A DNA stretch of 64,000 nt from GCA-2693325 sp036343635. Lineage in GTDB: Bacteria; Latescibacterota; UBA2968; UBA8231. The translations under genes and the position numbers were made by a program. Where the stretch lies: the NCBI GenBank assembly GCA_036343635.1, contig JAYYVF010000067.1, positions 62,001 through 126,000 of the forward strand, given 5' to 3'. The notes beneath the pieces were generated by a model. It saw nothing but the letters and a program-made list of their open reading frames with translations. It made no database searches and was not told the DNA's origin. Positions 1 to 8,796 of the stretch are shown in pieces (within the stretch, counting starts at the first letter, position 1; each line of letters begins with the position of its first letter).

Positions 1-623
1 GCAGTCCCCATACTCAGCGTTGATTGTACCACAATAGGTGTTATGCAATTAGGTAAAATAGCAAAAATCAAGATGCGCAACTTTCCGGCACCCATTGCTT
101 CTTCCGCTTCAATAAACGGTAATTCCTTTATTGCAAGAACAGAAGATCTAACCAGCCTTGCGAATTGAGGTATCATGACGATACTGACGGCAAGAATCAC
201 ATTGTTTATACCTGGACCAGTAATAGCAACAATAGCGATGGCAAGCAATATACTTGGGAAGGCAAGCATGATATCTACGAAACGCATTATCAAAACGTCT
301 GACCACCCTCCCTTATAACCCGACCATAAACCAAGCAAAGTCCCGATTATTGCGGCACCTAAAACCGTGACAACACCAATACGAATGGAAATTAACGAAC
401 CATATATAATTCGACTAAAAATATCACGGCCAAAATCGTCAGTTCCTAGAATATGACCTAAGGATGGGGGCTGCAAACGAGAATAAAGATCTTGGGAAAC
501 AGGGTCATATGGTGCAAGAAAAGGTGCACAGAAACCAACTGCTGATACCAACACCACAATCCCCCCCCCTATAAACGCCATAGGCTGTCTGCACAGGCGT
601 CTCCATGAATCACGTCCGATCAA
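1..623 (-). CDS. ABC transporter permease, DppC/OppC type (C-terminus outside window)
   Basis: Inner-membrane permease subunit of a peptide or nickel ABC importer. The N-terminus carries the WRRL...P start typical of DppC/OppC, then a first membrane helix and the family motif APYDP followed by LGTDDFGRDIFSR. The EAA loop that docks the ATPase reads EAEEAMGAGK followed by ILPN. The reading frame is open to the window edge, so the C-terminus is missing. I chose the TTG at 623 because the frame is closed a few codons upstream and the conserved WRRL comes right after it; no clear ribosome site is visible. It lies 5 bases behind the cNMP/receiver gene, so the two may be co-transcribed. The substrate cannot be told from this part. 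Confidence 0.85.
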   Translation of the reverse strand, partial: MIGRDSWRRLCRQPMAFIGGGIVVLVSAVGFCAPFLAPYDPVSQDLYSRLQPPSLGHILGTDDFGRDIFSRIIYGSLISIRIGVVTVLGAAIIGTLLGLWSGYKGGWSDVLIMRFVDIMLAFPSILLAIAIVAITGPGINNVILAVSIVMIPQFARLVRSSVLAIKELPFIEAEEAMGAGKLRILIFAILPNCITPIVVQSTLSMGT

Positions 624-628
624 TATCG

Positions 629-1618
629 TTATGAGTCTTTGCGCTCAGAACAGCTGACCATTGCTTTTTCAATAGCAGCGCAAAAAGCAACATCATCGAT
701 AGGTTTTTCAGCAAAACTTTCAAAGGTATCCCCACCGGAGAAATCGATCAAATCCTCTTCAGACAAACTAGAAGAAATAGCCATGGCCGCCACATCGGGG
801 AATTGTACCCGTACTTCATTCCAAAAATCAAGACCCGACATTTTAGAACGATCAACATCAATAACCAACAAATCTATGGTGTGCGCTCTAAGCACTTCAA
901 CAGCTCCTTCATAATCAGTCGCACGATGCACATGATTTGTCTTTAGTAGTAGAGCGGCAATTTCCTGACCTACTTCGGCATCCGGATCAACAATTAATAC
1001 GTGACGCGCATTATCTCCCAATGCGTGACGAACCTTCTCTTCAATTTCTTCTCGACTAAATTGGCTATTTTCTATAGCAAGGTCTACCACAATTTCAGCT
1101 CGCATTTTCTCAAGATTAACGGCCCGTGCTGCCGCCTCTAATTCTAAAGTTGACTCGTCGATTTTCGATTGATAATCCATCATCCGAATATTGTCGTTAT
1201 TTAATTTTCCAGCCAGCACGTCAATAATATTTTTGTATATTATTGCTCGCATTTGATGTTCTTCACGTAAGAGCAAGTCAAAACGTGTTTTTGATATAGT
1301 AAATATATTACTAGGAGAGCTAACAACAACACTGGCAGATCGCGGTTCACCCGTCAATACCCCCATCTCACCAACTGTCGTAACAGGAAGCGTTGTAGCT
1401 ACCCTTATCCCCTCTGCAGTATAAATACCAAGCTGTCCGGTAAGCAATACATACATTTCATCACTTGGCGTGCCTGCCTTACAGAGGGCTTCGCCCTTTT
1501 CCATCGATTTGTGTATACATAAGGCCAAAACTTTCTTTACCTGAAGTGGATTTAGGCCTTTAAATACAGGTATTTTACCTAGAACATTGACGAGGATCTG
1601 ACCGGTATTAGCTGCCAT
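629..1618 (-). CDS. cNMP-binding domain plus receiver domain regulator
   Basis: Two-domain signalling protein of 329 residues without a DNA-binding or enzymatic output domain. Residues about 12-135 form a CRP-type cyclic-nucleotide-binding beta roll, with the phosphate-binding cassette around VGEMGVLTGEPRSA (82-95). A helical linker (about 140-203) leads to a response-regulator receiver domain: acidic pair D211/D213, likely phosphoacceptor D254 in VIDVD, and conserved lysine K305 in EKPI. It may sense a nucleotide and accept phosphate from a histidine kinase encoded elsewhere, acting through protein-protein contact. No partner kinase is adjacent. The domain calls are firm; the role is not. 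Confidence 0.85.
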   Translation of the reverse strand: MAANTGQILVNVLGKIPVFKGLNPLQVKKVLALCIHKSMEKGEALCKAGTPSDEMYVLLTGQLGIYTAEGIRVATTLPVTTVGEMGVLTGEPRSASVVVSSPSNIFTISKTRFDLLLREEHQMRAIIYKNIIDVLAGKLNNDNIRMMDYQSKIDESTLELEAAARAVNLEKMRAEIVVDLAIENSQFSREEIEEKVRHALGDNARHVLIVDPDAEVGQEIAALLLKTNHVHRATDYEGAVEVLRAHTIDLLVIDVDRSKMSGLDFWNEVRVQFPDVAAMAISSSLSEEDLIDFSGGDTFESFAEKPIDDVAFCAAIEKAMVSCSERKDS

Positions 1619-1787
1619 ATTTTACTTTCACTTGCAAAAATATAGTTGTGGTACTTCACAGACGGCATTCCACTATTAACTCGTCCCACAACAATGCCTG
1701 AATACAAATACAACGCAGATTTGTAAATTTCGAATATCATTTAAATATCGGCAAAAACCATATTATTCATCACTAAAATTATTGCCG

Positions 1788-3644
1788 TTAATGACGATGC
1801 CCATGAACAGAACAATCAGGTTCTACTACATTCTCGCTGCAACAATCAACTAATTCCTCATCACAAGAAAGATCTTCATTCCCAATATTTTTCGAACCTT
1901 TATTAATAGAAGCTACTTCTATAAATTTTCTCGGTCCCAAACGCAAAAGGGACCCTAAAAACACTAAGAGAACAATTAATAGACACGCGCCATTAACTCC
2001 GATCCAGTTTATATGCTCATGTAGCTGCAACTCAGGCACATTTATATCAGGGAAAAGTATGTTTACAAAATATCCTAAACCAACTGCACACATAGTAACA
2101 CCAACTGCAACACTTGCGGCAATGCGTCGACTATGTAAACTGGACAACATGGCAAAAGTGGTCAGATTTGTTGCCGGGCCAGTTAATAAAAACGCCAAAG
2201 CTGCCCCCGGTGACACACCATTGAAAACCAAAACTGCCGCTAAAGGAGTGGCACCGGATGCACAGACATATGTGGGTATACCAAATAGTGCAAAAATAGC
2301 TACCTCCGTGAACGCATTGACTTCGCCGTATTCTAAAACCGAAAATATCGGTTTTATTAAGGCGGCAGCTGATAAACCCAATAAAATCCAGGGAGCCGTA
2401 TCATCAACAACATCTCCAAGACCAATGCGAATACCATTTCTCAGACGATTAATAATAGTTCCTTTGTCACTTTCCAGGTTACCCGTATTTTCCAATTTCG
2501 TTTTGAGTGAAGTGAATCGACCAATAGACCAACCGATACCAAGAGCCAATATTACCGCACAAAAGACTCGAATAACTGTAAAATGGCCACCAAGCAATGG
2601 CAGGGTAATAAGGACGGCATCAATACTTAGTTCCGGTGTAGCAATCATGAAACTAAGTGCCGCAGACGCAGGAACTCCTTGCGCCACGAGACTACGGTAG
2701 ACCGGAACCACACCGCATGAACAAACGGGCAATGGAAGACCGAATGCCATGCCTCGCACTGCTTGCGAAAAATCATTACCTCGGGAGAGCCAATTAAGCG
2801 AAGTTTTCGGAAAGAAACTGTAAAGCAAACCAGCAGCAATATATGCAAGAAGCAACGCTGGTGCACTCTCCCACGCCAGGCGCAGGAAAACATTCATGCA
2901 TTCTGCCAAATTTGACGGAATATGATCCTCTAAAATGACATAAAGGAATAAAATTCCTAACAAAGCTCCCATTCCTGCATCCCACCGCTGCATCTTTCCA
3001 GTAGTTTCATTTTGTGCTACCGGATATGATCGATGTATCACCACATGCAAAAGAGTACCTGCAACTAAAGCTTGAAATATCCCACGACTATCACTCGCTA
3101 ACGCTCCAATTGATGCTTCGCCAAGTGTAAATCCAAGGATAGTGGATATTCCTATTACTAAAAGAGTTATCCACGCTACATTCAAACCATAAACAGGACG
3201 TAATAAGAACCAAACCATTAAACCAACAGGTAAACGATGTAGGACAACAGCCATGGGTAACATATGAACTTCTATATGTTCCTCTATTGCATGGACGTGA
3301 CCGAGAGCTAGACCATCGGTAAAAGCGTGAAGAGAAATCCCTAATAGAGCCAGCAGAAGGGCCAAAGTATGAGCTGGTTTAGCAAAACTATGCAATCGAT
3401 GTTCAATAAATCCAGGACCAAAAAGACCGAGCATTAGTGCTAATATGGCGAACCAGCCTGACACTTCGTAGGTCTCAGGTACGATGTGAAGCAAGACCAT
3501 CCCACTTATAGAAACAAATACGAATCCGTCTAGCACTGCCAACATGCGGCCTATATTGCGAGCCATTTGATGCATGATGGGACCAACAGCCAACATCAGT
3601 AAACTCAAGATTAGAACGTGTATGTCAGTTTCAATGTCTTGCAT
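1788..3644 (-). CDS. ZIP-like/SO_0444-type metal permease fusion
   Basis: Membrane protein of 618 residues. The N-terminal half (about 1-210) resembles ZIP metal transporters, with HAFTDG (106-111) and HRLPVG (136-141) at the positions of the ZIP metal-binding helices. The C-terminal half is a DUF318/UPF0718 permease of the type named SO_0444 family Cu/Zn efflux transporter: PVCSCGVVP with C308 and C310, and a second repeat motif CASGATP. The tail is rich in Cys and His (CCSEN, CSVHGHRH) and could bind metal. It stands alone between a regulator and the divergent dprE1 gene. The likely role is heavy-metal efflux or homeostasis; metal specificity and direction are inferred from the family. Confidence 0.8.
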   Translation of the reverse strand: MQDIETDIHVLILSLLMLAVGPIMHQMARNIGRMLAVLDGFVFVSISGMVLLHIVPETYEVSGWFAILALMLGLFGPGFIEHRLHSFAKPAHTLALLLALLGISLHAFTDGLALGHVHAIEEHIEVHMLPMAVVLHRLPVGLMVWFLLRPVYGLNVAWITLLVIGISTILGFTLGEASIGALASDSRGIFQALVAGTLLHVVIHRSYPVAQNETTGKMQRWDAGMGALLGILFLYVILEDHIPSNLAECMNVFLRLAWESAPALLLAYIAAGLLYSFFPKTSLNWLSRGNDFSQAVRGMAFGLPLPVCSCGVVPVYRSLVAQGVPASAALSFMIATPELSIDAVLITLPLLGGHFTVIRVFCAVILALGIGWSIGRFTSLKTKLENTGNLESDKGTIINRLRNGIRIGLGDVVDDTAPWILLGLSAAALIKPIFSVLEYGEVNAFTEVAIFALFGIPTYVCASGATPLAAVLVFNGVSPGAALAFLLTGPATNLTTFAMLSSLHSRRIAASVAVGVTMCAVGLGYFVNILFPDINVPELQLHEHINWIGVNGACLLIVLLVFLGSLLRLGPRKFIEVASINKGSKNIGNEDLSCDEELVDCCSENVVEPDCSVHGHRH

Positions 3645-3796
3645 ATATTATGCCTTATAACGAACGTATGTAATAAACCTTCAATTATAAAATACAGAAA
3701 ATCCTTGACTAGCCAACAATGTATTGAGCTTGCCTGAATATTACGATTACGCTTTAATTTAGAAATGATTTAATATAATCTCAATCATGAGGGGAA

Positions 3797-5125
3797 ATGG
3801 TCGAACAAAAAAATATTAGTGGGTGGGGCCTTTATCCTCGAATCGATGCCGAAATTTCCACAGCATATTTCCCTTCGAACTTAACACAACCTACGACATC
3901 CCGGCCATTTATACCTCAAGGCAGCTGTCGATCATATGGAGATGCCTGTTTAGCTAAGCAAGTTGTATCAACACTGCCTCTGCATAATTTTCTCGAATTT
4001 GATCCAAACCGAGGCCTTATAAAATGTGAAGCCGGAATTACGCTAAATAGTATCCTTTCATTTATTGTACCGCGTGGATATTTCCTTCCAGTCACACCGG
4101 GCACCAAACACCCCACTCTGGGAGGCTGTTTGGCATCTGATGTACATGGAAAAAATCACCACAAAGATGGGTCGATAGCAAACTTTACAGAAGAATTCGA
4201 ACTCATATTAGCAGACGGCACTAAGGTACGTTGCTCTCGCAATGAAGAAGTCGAATTGTTTTGGGCCACGCTTGGGGGCATGGGGCTAACAGGTACAATT
4301 TATTCGGCAACTCTTCGCCTAAAGAGTATATCATCGTCGTTCATAAAAACCCGGACTGTGAAAATAAACAATCTCGAAAATCTTTGTGATTCTTTTATTA
4401 ATCCGCAATACCAACACACCTATTCAGTCGCTTGGATTGACACCCTAAGCAGTCAGTTGGGCCGTAGTCTCTTGATGCTCGGTGAACATACGGATCATAC
4501 ACAACTAAAAAAATCGTCTAATATGACTGTACATTCTGACCAAAGATGGAATATTCCATTTTTTTTCCCAGCTTGTGCTCTCAATAATTTCTCGATGCGA
4601 ATTTTCAATACGCTATATTACAATAAACAGCTACGTGGTGAAAGTGACACATTAGTTCATTACAACCCGTACTTCTATCCCCTCGACTCGATTGGCTCCT
4701 GGAATCGAATTTATGGACGAGAAGGATTTCTGCAGTACCAATTTGTAGTTCCCTTTGATGGAGGCCGAGATTTGATGCGACATTTTTTAAAAAAAATATC
4801 GGAACGAGGGATATTATCTTTCCTTAGTATTTTAAAGACACTTGGGGACGAAAGCGGTGGACTACTCTCGTTCCCGAAACCAGGCTACACCCTTGCCTTA
4901 GACATCCCGGTCAAAGATAAAGGTGTAATCGAATTCCTATCGACATTAACCAAAAAAATTACGCAGTCAGGAGGCCGTATCTATTTAGCTAAGGATGCTA
5001 TTATCTCCAAGGATGATTTCATCGCCATGTATCCAAAGTTAGATGAATTTCGGCGTATAAAAAAAGCCTGCGACCCACACAGACATTTACGATCCTTACA
5101 ATCAGATCGACTGGGCATCACATGA
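3797..5125 (+). CDS. dprE1: FAD-dependent DprE1-like oxidase (decaprenylphosphoryl-ribose 2'-oxidase family)
   Basis: The protein of 442 residues matches DprE1, the FAD-linked enzyme that oxidises polyprenyl-phosphoryl-ribose at C2' on the way to polyprenyl-phosphoryl-arabinose. Visible family motifs are GWGLYPR near the start, QGSCRSYGD of the FAD-binding p-cresol-methylhydroxylase fold, LPVTPGTKHPTLGG, and DVHGKNHHKDGS. The start is set by GAGGGG six bases before ATG; a TATAAT-like box lies at 3774-3779 but its -35 is poor. The stop overlaps the next start (ATGA), so translation is coupled to the partner reductase. The pair is best known from actinobacteria. The lipid substrate here is inferred. 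Confidence 0.85.
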   Translation: MVEQKNISGWGLYPRIDAEISTAYFPSNLTQPTTSRPFIPQGSCRSYGDACLAKQVVSTLPLHNFLEFDPNRGLIKCEAGITLNSILSFIVPRGYFLPVTPGTKHPTLGGCLASDVHGKNHHKDGSIANFTEEFELILADGTKVRCSRNEEVELFWATLGGMGLTGTIYSATLRLKSISSSFIKTRTVKINNLENLCDSFINPQYQHTYSVAWIDTLSSQLGRSLLMLGEHTDHTQLKKSSNMTVHSDQRWNIPFFFPACALNNFSMRIFNTLYYNKQLRGESDTLVHYNPYFYPLDSIGSWNRIYGREGFLQYQFVVPFDGGRDLMRHFLKKISERGILSFLSILKTLGDESGGLLSFPKPGYTLALDIPVKDKGVIEFLSTLTKKITQSGGRIYLAKDAIISKDDFIAMYPKLDEFRRIKKACDPHRHLRSLQSDRLGIT

Positions 5126-5862
5126 AAAAACGAGCCTTAATTCTTGGAGCAAAATCAGCAATCGCTCGTTCTTTAGCCGAAAAACTGGCATTGCAAGGGT
5201 ACGAACTCATACTTGCTGCACGCAACACTCAAGATTTACAGCCTTTCGCTTCAGACCTACAAATGCGCTACTCTTCAAAATCTCTGTTATTTGATTTCGA
5301 CGCATTAAACACAAATGAACTGTGTTCACTACCGCATCGGATTGAAAAACTAAGCGGGCCTATTGATTTAGCAATACTTGCATTTGGCTATTTAGGCAGT
5401 CAAGAAGAAGCGGGGGGAAATACGAACGATATGTTAAAAATATTTAATAGTAATTTCACTTCCGCTGCAATTATCTTAGGGCACATGGCTAATTATTTTG
5501 AAGAAAAAGAACACGGGGGAATTATCGGTATCTCTTCAGTTGCGGGGGACCGAGGTCGACAGAGTAATTATCTATACGGAGCCTCGAAGGGTGCTTTGTC
5601 CATATTTCTACAGGGTCTACGAAATCGCCTATATAACAAAGGGATTCACGTATTGACAGTAAAACCGGGCTTCGTAGATACGCCAATGACCAAAGGCGTA
5701 AATGGCCTTTTCCTTGTGGCAACACCTGATCGAGTTGCTGAGGATATTTTGCGAGCCTATTCTAAAGGACGAGACGTAATTTACACACCTTGGTTTTGGA
5801 GATGGATTTTGCTATTTATTCGATGTATTCCAGAACGAATTTTTAAACGTTTTTCCCTATAA
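5122..5862 (+). CDS. dprE2: Short-chain dehydrogenase, DprE2-like reductase
   Basis: Rossmann-fold short-chain dehydrogenase of 246 residues. The N-terminal nucleotide site reads ILGAKSAIARSLA and the catalytic YxxxK is YGASK, preceded by the serine in GISSVAGD. In the known pathway DprE2 reduces the keto intermediate made by DprE1 to give polyprenyl-phosphoryl-arabinose. Assignment rests mainly on its four-base overlap with the dprE1-like gene, since SDR sequence alone does not fix the substrate. The basic C-terminus with an aromatic stretch (FWRWILLFIR) could sit on the membrane, as expected for a lipid-linked sugar. No arabinosyltransferase is next to it. Confidence 0.8.
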   Translation: MKKRALILGAKSAIARSLAEKLALQGYELILAARNTQDLQPFASDLQMRYSSKSLLFDFDALNTNELCSLPHRIEKLSGPIDLAILAFGYLGSQEEAGGNTNDMLKIFNSNFTSAAIILGHMANYFEEKEHGGIIGISSVAGDRGRQSNYLYGASKGALSIFLQGLRNRLYNKGIHVLTVKPGFVDTPMTKGVNGLFLVATPDRVAEDILRAYSKGRDVIYTPWFWRWILLFIRCIPERIFKRFSL

Positions 5863-5886
5863 TTCTCTACCTGTTTAAGATTTTAA

Positions 5887-8016
5887 TTACGACCTTAGGC
5901 GTTCCCTTAAAGTTGTAAGACGCTCCATGACGTCATTATTTTTTACAGCCATAGAAAGAGCATTTCGAGTCCCGACAATCACGATTAATTCCTTTGCCCG
6001 CGTTACTGCTGTATATAAAAGGTTTCGTTGAAGCATAATATAATGTTGTGTTGTTAGTGGAAGAATCACAACAGGAAATTCTGATCCCTGGGCTCGATGG
6101 GTGCTAATTGCATAAGCTAATGTTAGTTCCCCAAGATCCGTGAGGTCATAATTGATAATTTTTTCAAACTTCACACTCAATTCCTGACTCTCCGTTTTTA
6201 TCTCTTCGATAATACCCAGATCTCCATTAAAAATACCCTTATCGTAATTATTCTTAGTTTGCATCACTTTGTCACCAACCCGCAATTCCCCCTCTCCGTA
6301 ACTCAATCGGTTTCCATTTATACCGAGTCGGTCTTGAAGACGTTTGTTTAGGCTTGTTGCTCCGGTTTCTCCTCGATACATCGGAGAAAGTACCTGAATG
6401 TCTAATTTAGGATTATACCCACCGTGCGCAGGTAGACGGCTGGTGCACAAATCTTCAATATGGTCAGCAACACGAGAAGGTTCCGATTCTTCCACAAAGA
6501 AAAAATCGCGAGTGGTCCGGTTGTCTATATGAGGTAATTCACCCGAATTTATTCTATGAGCATTTGTGATAATATAGCTATCTTCGGCTTGCCGAAAAAT
6601 TTTTTTCAAACACACGACAGGCACAGCTTTAGAGTCAATAATATCACGTAACACGTTACCCGGACCAACTGATGGGAGTTGATCGACATCCCCAACCATT
6701 ATTAACCGTGTATAATCCTGTAAAGATCTTAATAATGCATTCATTAACACAACGTCTATCATAGACGATTCATCCACAATCAACGCATCTATATCCAGTT
6801 TTTTTTCGAAATTCTTATTGAAGCCCTGTTCACCTGGATTAAACTCTAATAATCGATGGATAGTAGATGCCCTACGGCCCGTTGCGTCTCCTAAACGTTT
6901 GGCTGCTCGCCCCGTGGGCGAACACAAAGCTACATTTAAACCATTCGCCTCAAACTGTTCTAAAATACGTTTTGTTACAGTCGTCTTACCCGTACCCGGA
7001 CCACCAGTAAGTAGCAACACCTTATTATTAACTGCCAATTCAACAGCACATCGCTGTTCAGAAGCCAGGTCCAAATTTTCATCAATTTTGTGAAATTCTA
7101 AACTCTTTCGGGCTTCTTTTTGAATTAGACGTCGTAGGGATGAGGCAATACCAACTTCCGCATGAAATAACAGTGGCAAATAGCACCGACAATCTTCCAC
7201 AAAAATCGCCTCATCATCACATAAGGACTCTAAAGCAGATGGAATAAGCTCTGCACCGATATCAAGGACCTCCTCAGCACGTTCTATGATGTTAGGCTTG
7301 ATAGATACGTGCGTTCCCACTGGTAAAAAGACGTGACCATCCTCGGCCGATTTATTTAAGAGATACCGAATCCCAGCTTCCACTCTCTGCGGTGCATTAA
7401 CTTCCACACCCAGGTTTCGAGCAATCCGATCAGCTATGCGAAATCCTATTCCTCGGATATCCCTTTCTAACCGATAAGGGTTACTTTTGACAATATCTAC
7501 AGCCTGATGTCCGTACTCCTTATAGATTTTTACAGCCCAACCCGTTGTTATACCATGAGACTGGAGAAACACCATGACGTCTTTTATCTTACATTGCTCC
7601 CCCCAAGACTCCGCAATCAAATCTATTCTTTTTCGACCCAGCTTAGGCACTTCCACAAGCCGCATAGGATTTTCATCAATTACGTCTAACGTATCCTTAC
7701 CAAAGTGATCCACAATACGCTTTGCTGACACAGGCCCTATTCCACGTATCAACCCGGAACCTAAATATTTTTCAATACCTTTCACCGTCGTCGGATAAAC
7801 AATCCTATACTCTTCTATTTTAAACTGTCGACCATACCTTGGATGTTCCGTCCAGATGCCATCGACTTCAATGTGCTCCCCCTCTTCCAAAGCCGCAATG
7901 GCACCGACAACGGTAATTTTTTTTTGCTCACCATCGGCTACCAAGCGAGCAATGGTAAAACCGTTTTCACGATTATGGTAAGTGATATTATCTATATGTC
8001 CCTTATAAGATTGCAT
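5887..8016 (-). CDS. recD2: RecD2-type ATP-dependent DNA helicase
   Basis: Superfamily 1B helicase of 709 residues, the RecD2 form that works without RecB and RecC in DNA repair. An N-terminal OB-like region is followed by helix-hairpin-helix repeats (GIGPVSAKR about 92-100, VPKLGRKR about 123-130, GIGFRIADRIA about 189-199). Walker A is GGPGTGKT (338-345), Walker B is IVDESSMID, and the late helicase motif is TLAYAISTHRAQGSEF. Full length for the family (about 700-740). It converges on dprE2 with a 24-base gap without a recognisable terminator, and its start overlaps the preceding PAP2-like gene by 14 bases, so both are probably one transcript. Confidence 0.93.
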   Translation of the reverse strand: MQSYKGHIDNITYHNRENGFTIARLVADGEQKKITVVGAIAALEEGEHIEVDGIWTEHPRYGRQFKIEEYRIVYPTTVKGIEKYLGSGLIRGIGPVSAKRIVDHFGKDTLDVIDENPMRLVEVPKLGRKRIDLIAESWGEQCKIKDVMVFLQSHGITTGWAVKIYKEYGHQAVDIVKSNPYRLERDIRGIGFRIADRIARNLGVEVNAPQRVEAGIRYLLNKSAEDGHVFLPVGTHVSIKPNIIERAEEVLDIGAELIPSALESLCDDEAIFVEDCRCYLPLLFHAEVGIASSLRRLIQKEARKSLEFHKIDENLDLASEQRCAVELAVNNKVLLLTGGPGTGKTTVTKRILEQFEANGLNVALCSPTGRAAKRLGDATGRRASTIHRLLEFNPGEQGFNKNFEKKLDIDALIVDESSMIDVVLMNALLRSLQDYTRLIMVGDVDQLPSVGPGNVLRDIIDSKAVPVVCLKKIFRQAEDSYIITNAHRINSGELPHIDNRTTRDFFFVEESEPSRVADHIEDLCTSRLPAHGGYNPKLDIQVLSPMYRGETGATSLNKRLQDRLGINGNRLSYGEGELRVGDKVMQTKNNYDKGIFNGDLGIIEEIKTESQELSVKFEKIINYDLTDLGELTLAYAISTHRAQGSEFPVVILPLTTQHYIMLQRNLLYTAVTRAKELIVIVGTRNALSMAVKNNDVMERLTTLRERLRS

Positions 8017-8641
8017 AGTCTATACTTCCAATAATCTTGAGAAGAGCAACGAATCCTACTATAGCGCCCAAAATTAAACCCGCCAGGACTTGACTTAAGG
8101 TATGGGCCCGTAGATATAAACGGGCCCATGTAATCAATATTACAGGTAAAATACCCCATAAGATACCATCGTCGCTTGCACTGAAAACGAGGGTGGTAGC
8201 CGCTGCCACTCCAACACAATGAATACTAATCCTCCAATATCTGTTTATACACAAAACAAAAAAAGTTGCTATAATAAAAACCAACGCCACCATGTGTAAA
8301 AAAGGCTCTACACCCATTTTACTAGCCATCAGCCAGCCCAGACAATAACTACCAAGGGCAATAACCAACAATTTTTCTCGTTGTTTCCTTTGCTTCGGGT
8401 AAATAGAATTAATTCTATTTGTGTAAAACATAACCAGAACTGATCCCGCAGGAACGAACACAAAAAAGAATAAAAGCAAAATAAGTACAGGATTAGCTAT
8501 AGGGACACACCATGACCGCCATAATAAGATTGAGCACGCAATTACTGCAGGGTTAAGGACGTGAGAGACCCACTCCGCCATAACATACAATACATTCGGA
8601 ACACCTTCGTTATTCCCTTTCAGATTAAAATACTTCTTCAT
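8003..8641 (-). CDS. PAP2-like integral membrane phosphatase
   Basis: Integral membrane protein of 212 residues with about six predicted helices. The C-terminal part carries ISIHCVGVAAAT and WARLYLRAHTLSQVLAG, which fit motifs 2 and 3 of the PAP2 phosphatase family (a histidine, then R...H...). The first motif (KxxxxxxRP) is not obvious, so activity is uncertain. Likely substrates would be lipid phosphates such as undecaprenyl pyrophosphate or phosphatidate. The start is supported by AGGAGTG eight bases upstream of ATG. It overlaps recD2 and is divergent from the flagellin promoter. Confidence 0.65.
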   Translation of the reverse strand: MKKYFNLKGNNEGVPNVLYVMAEWVSHVLNPAVIACSILLWRSWCVPIANPVLILLLFFFVFVPAGSVLVMFYTNRINSIYPKQRKQREKLLVIALGSYCLGWLMASKMGVEPFLHMVALVFIIATFFVLCINRYWRISIHCVGVAAATTLVFSASDDGILWGILPVILITWARLYLRAHTLSQVLAGLILGAIVGFVALLKIIGSIDYAIL

Positions 8642-8664
8642 TAATCACTCCTAATACTTTTTGC

Positions 8665-8691
8665 TAAAGCATTTGGTAAAAAGGTCGATAG
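8665..8691 (+). promoter_or_regulatory. Sigma-28 promoter of flagellin gene
   Basis: TAAA at 8665-8668, a 15-base spacer, then GTCGATAG at 8684-8691. The established sigma-28/FliA consensus is TAAA-N15-GCCGATAA, so this differs at two positions only. Transcription should start near 8698, giving a leader of about 265 bases before the flagellin ATG. The matching sigma factor gene, fliA, is in this window. Confidence 0.85.
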
Positions 8692-8796
8692 TAGCCATAT
8701 GAAGTATCAAGTGATACTGAGTCCACATACAAAGCACTAAGGGATATTAAAAAGCAACAAAGTGTAAAAATAGTGGAAATCAGTTCATAACTACCC

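Noticed and set aside
1745..1752. GCCGATAT on the minus strand upstream of the cNMP/receiver gene, like a sigma-28 -10 box
   Set aside because: No TAAA lies at 14-16 bases upstream and the box is over 100 bases from the gene, downstream of another gene's stop.
2059..2700. A 213-codon plus-strand frame opposite the metal permease
   Set aside because: Antisense to conserved permease motifs, with no domain of its own.
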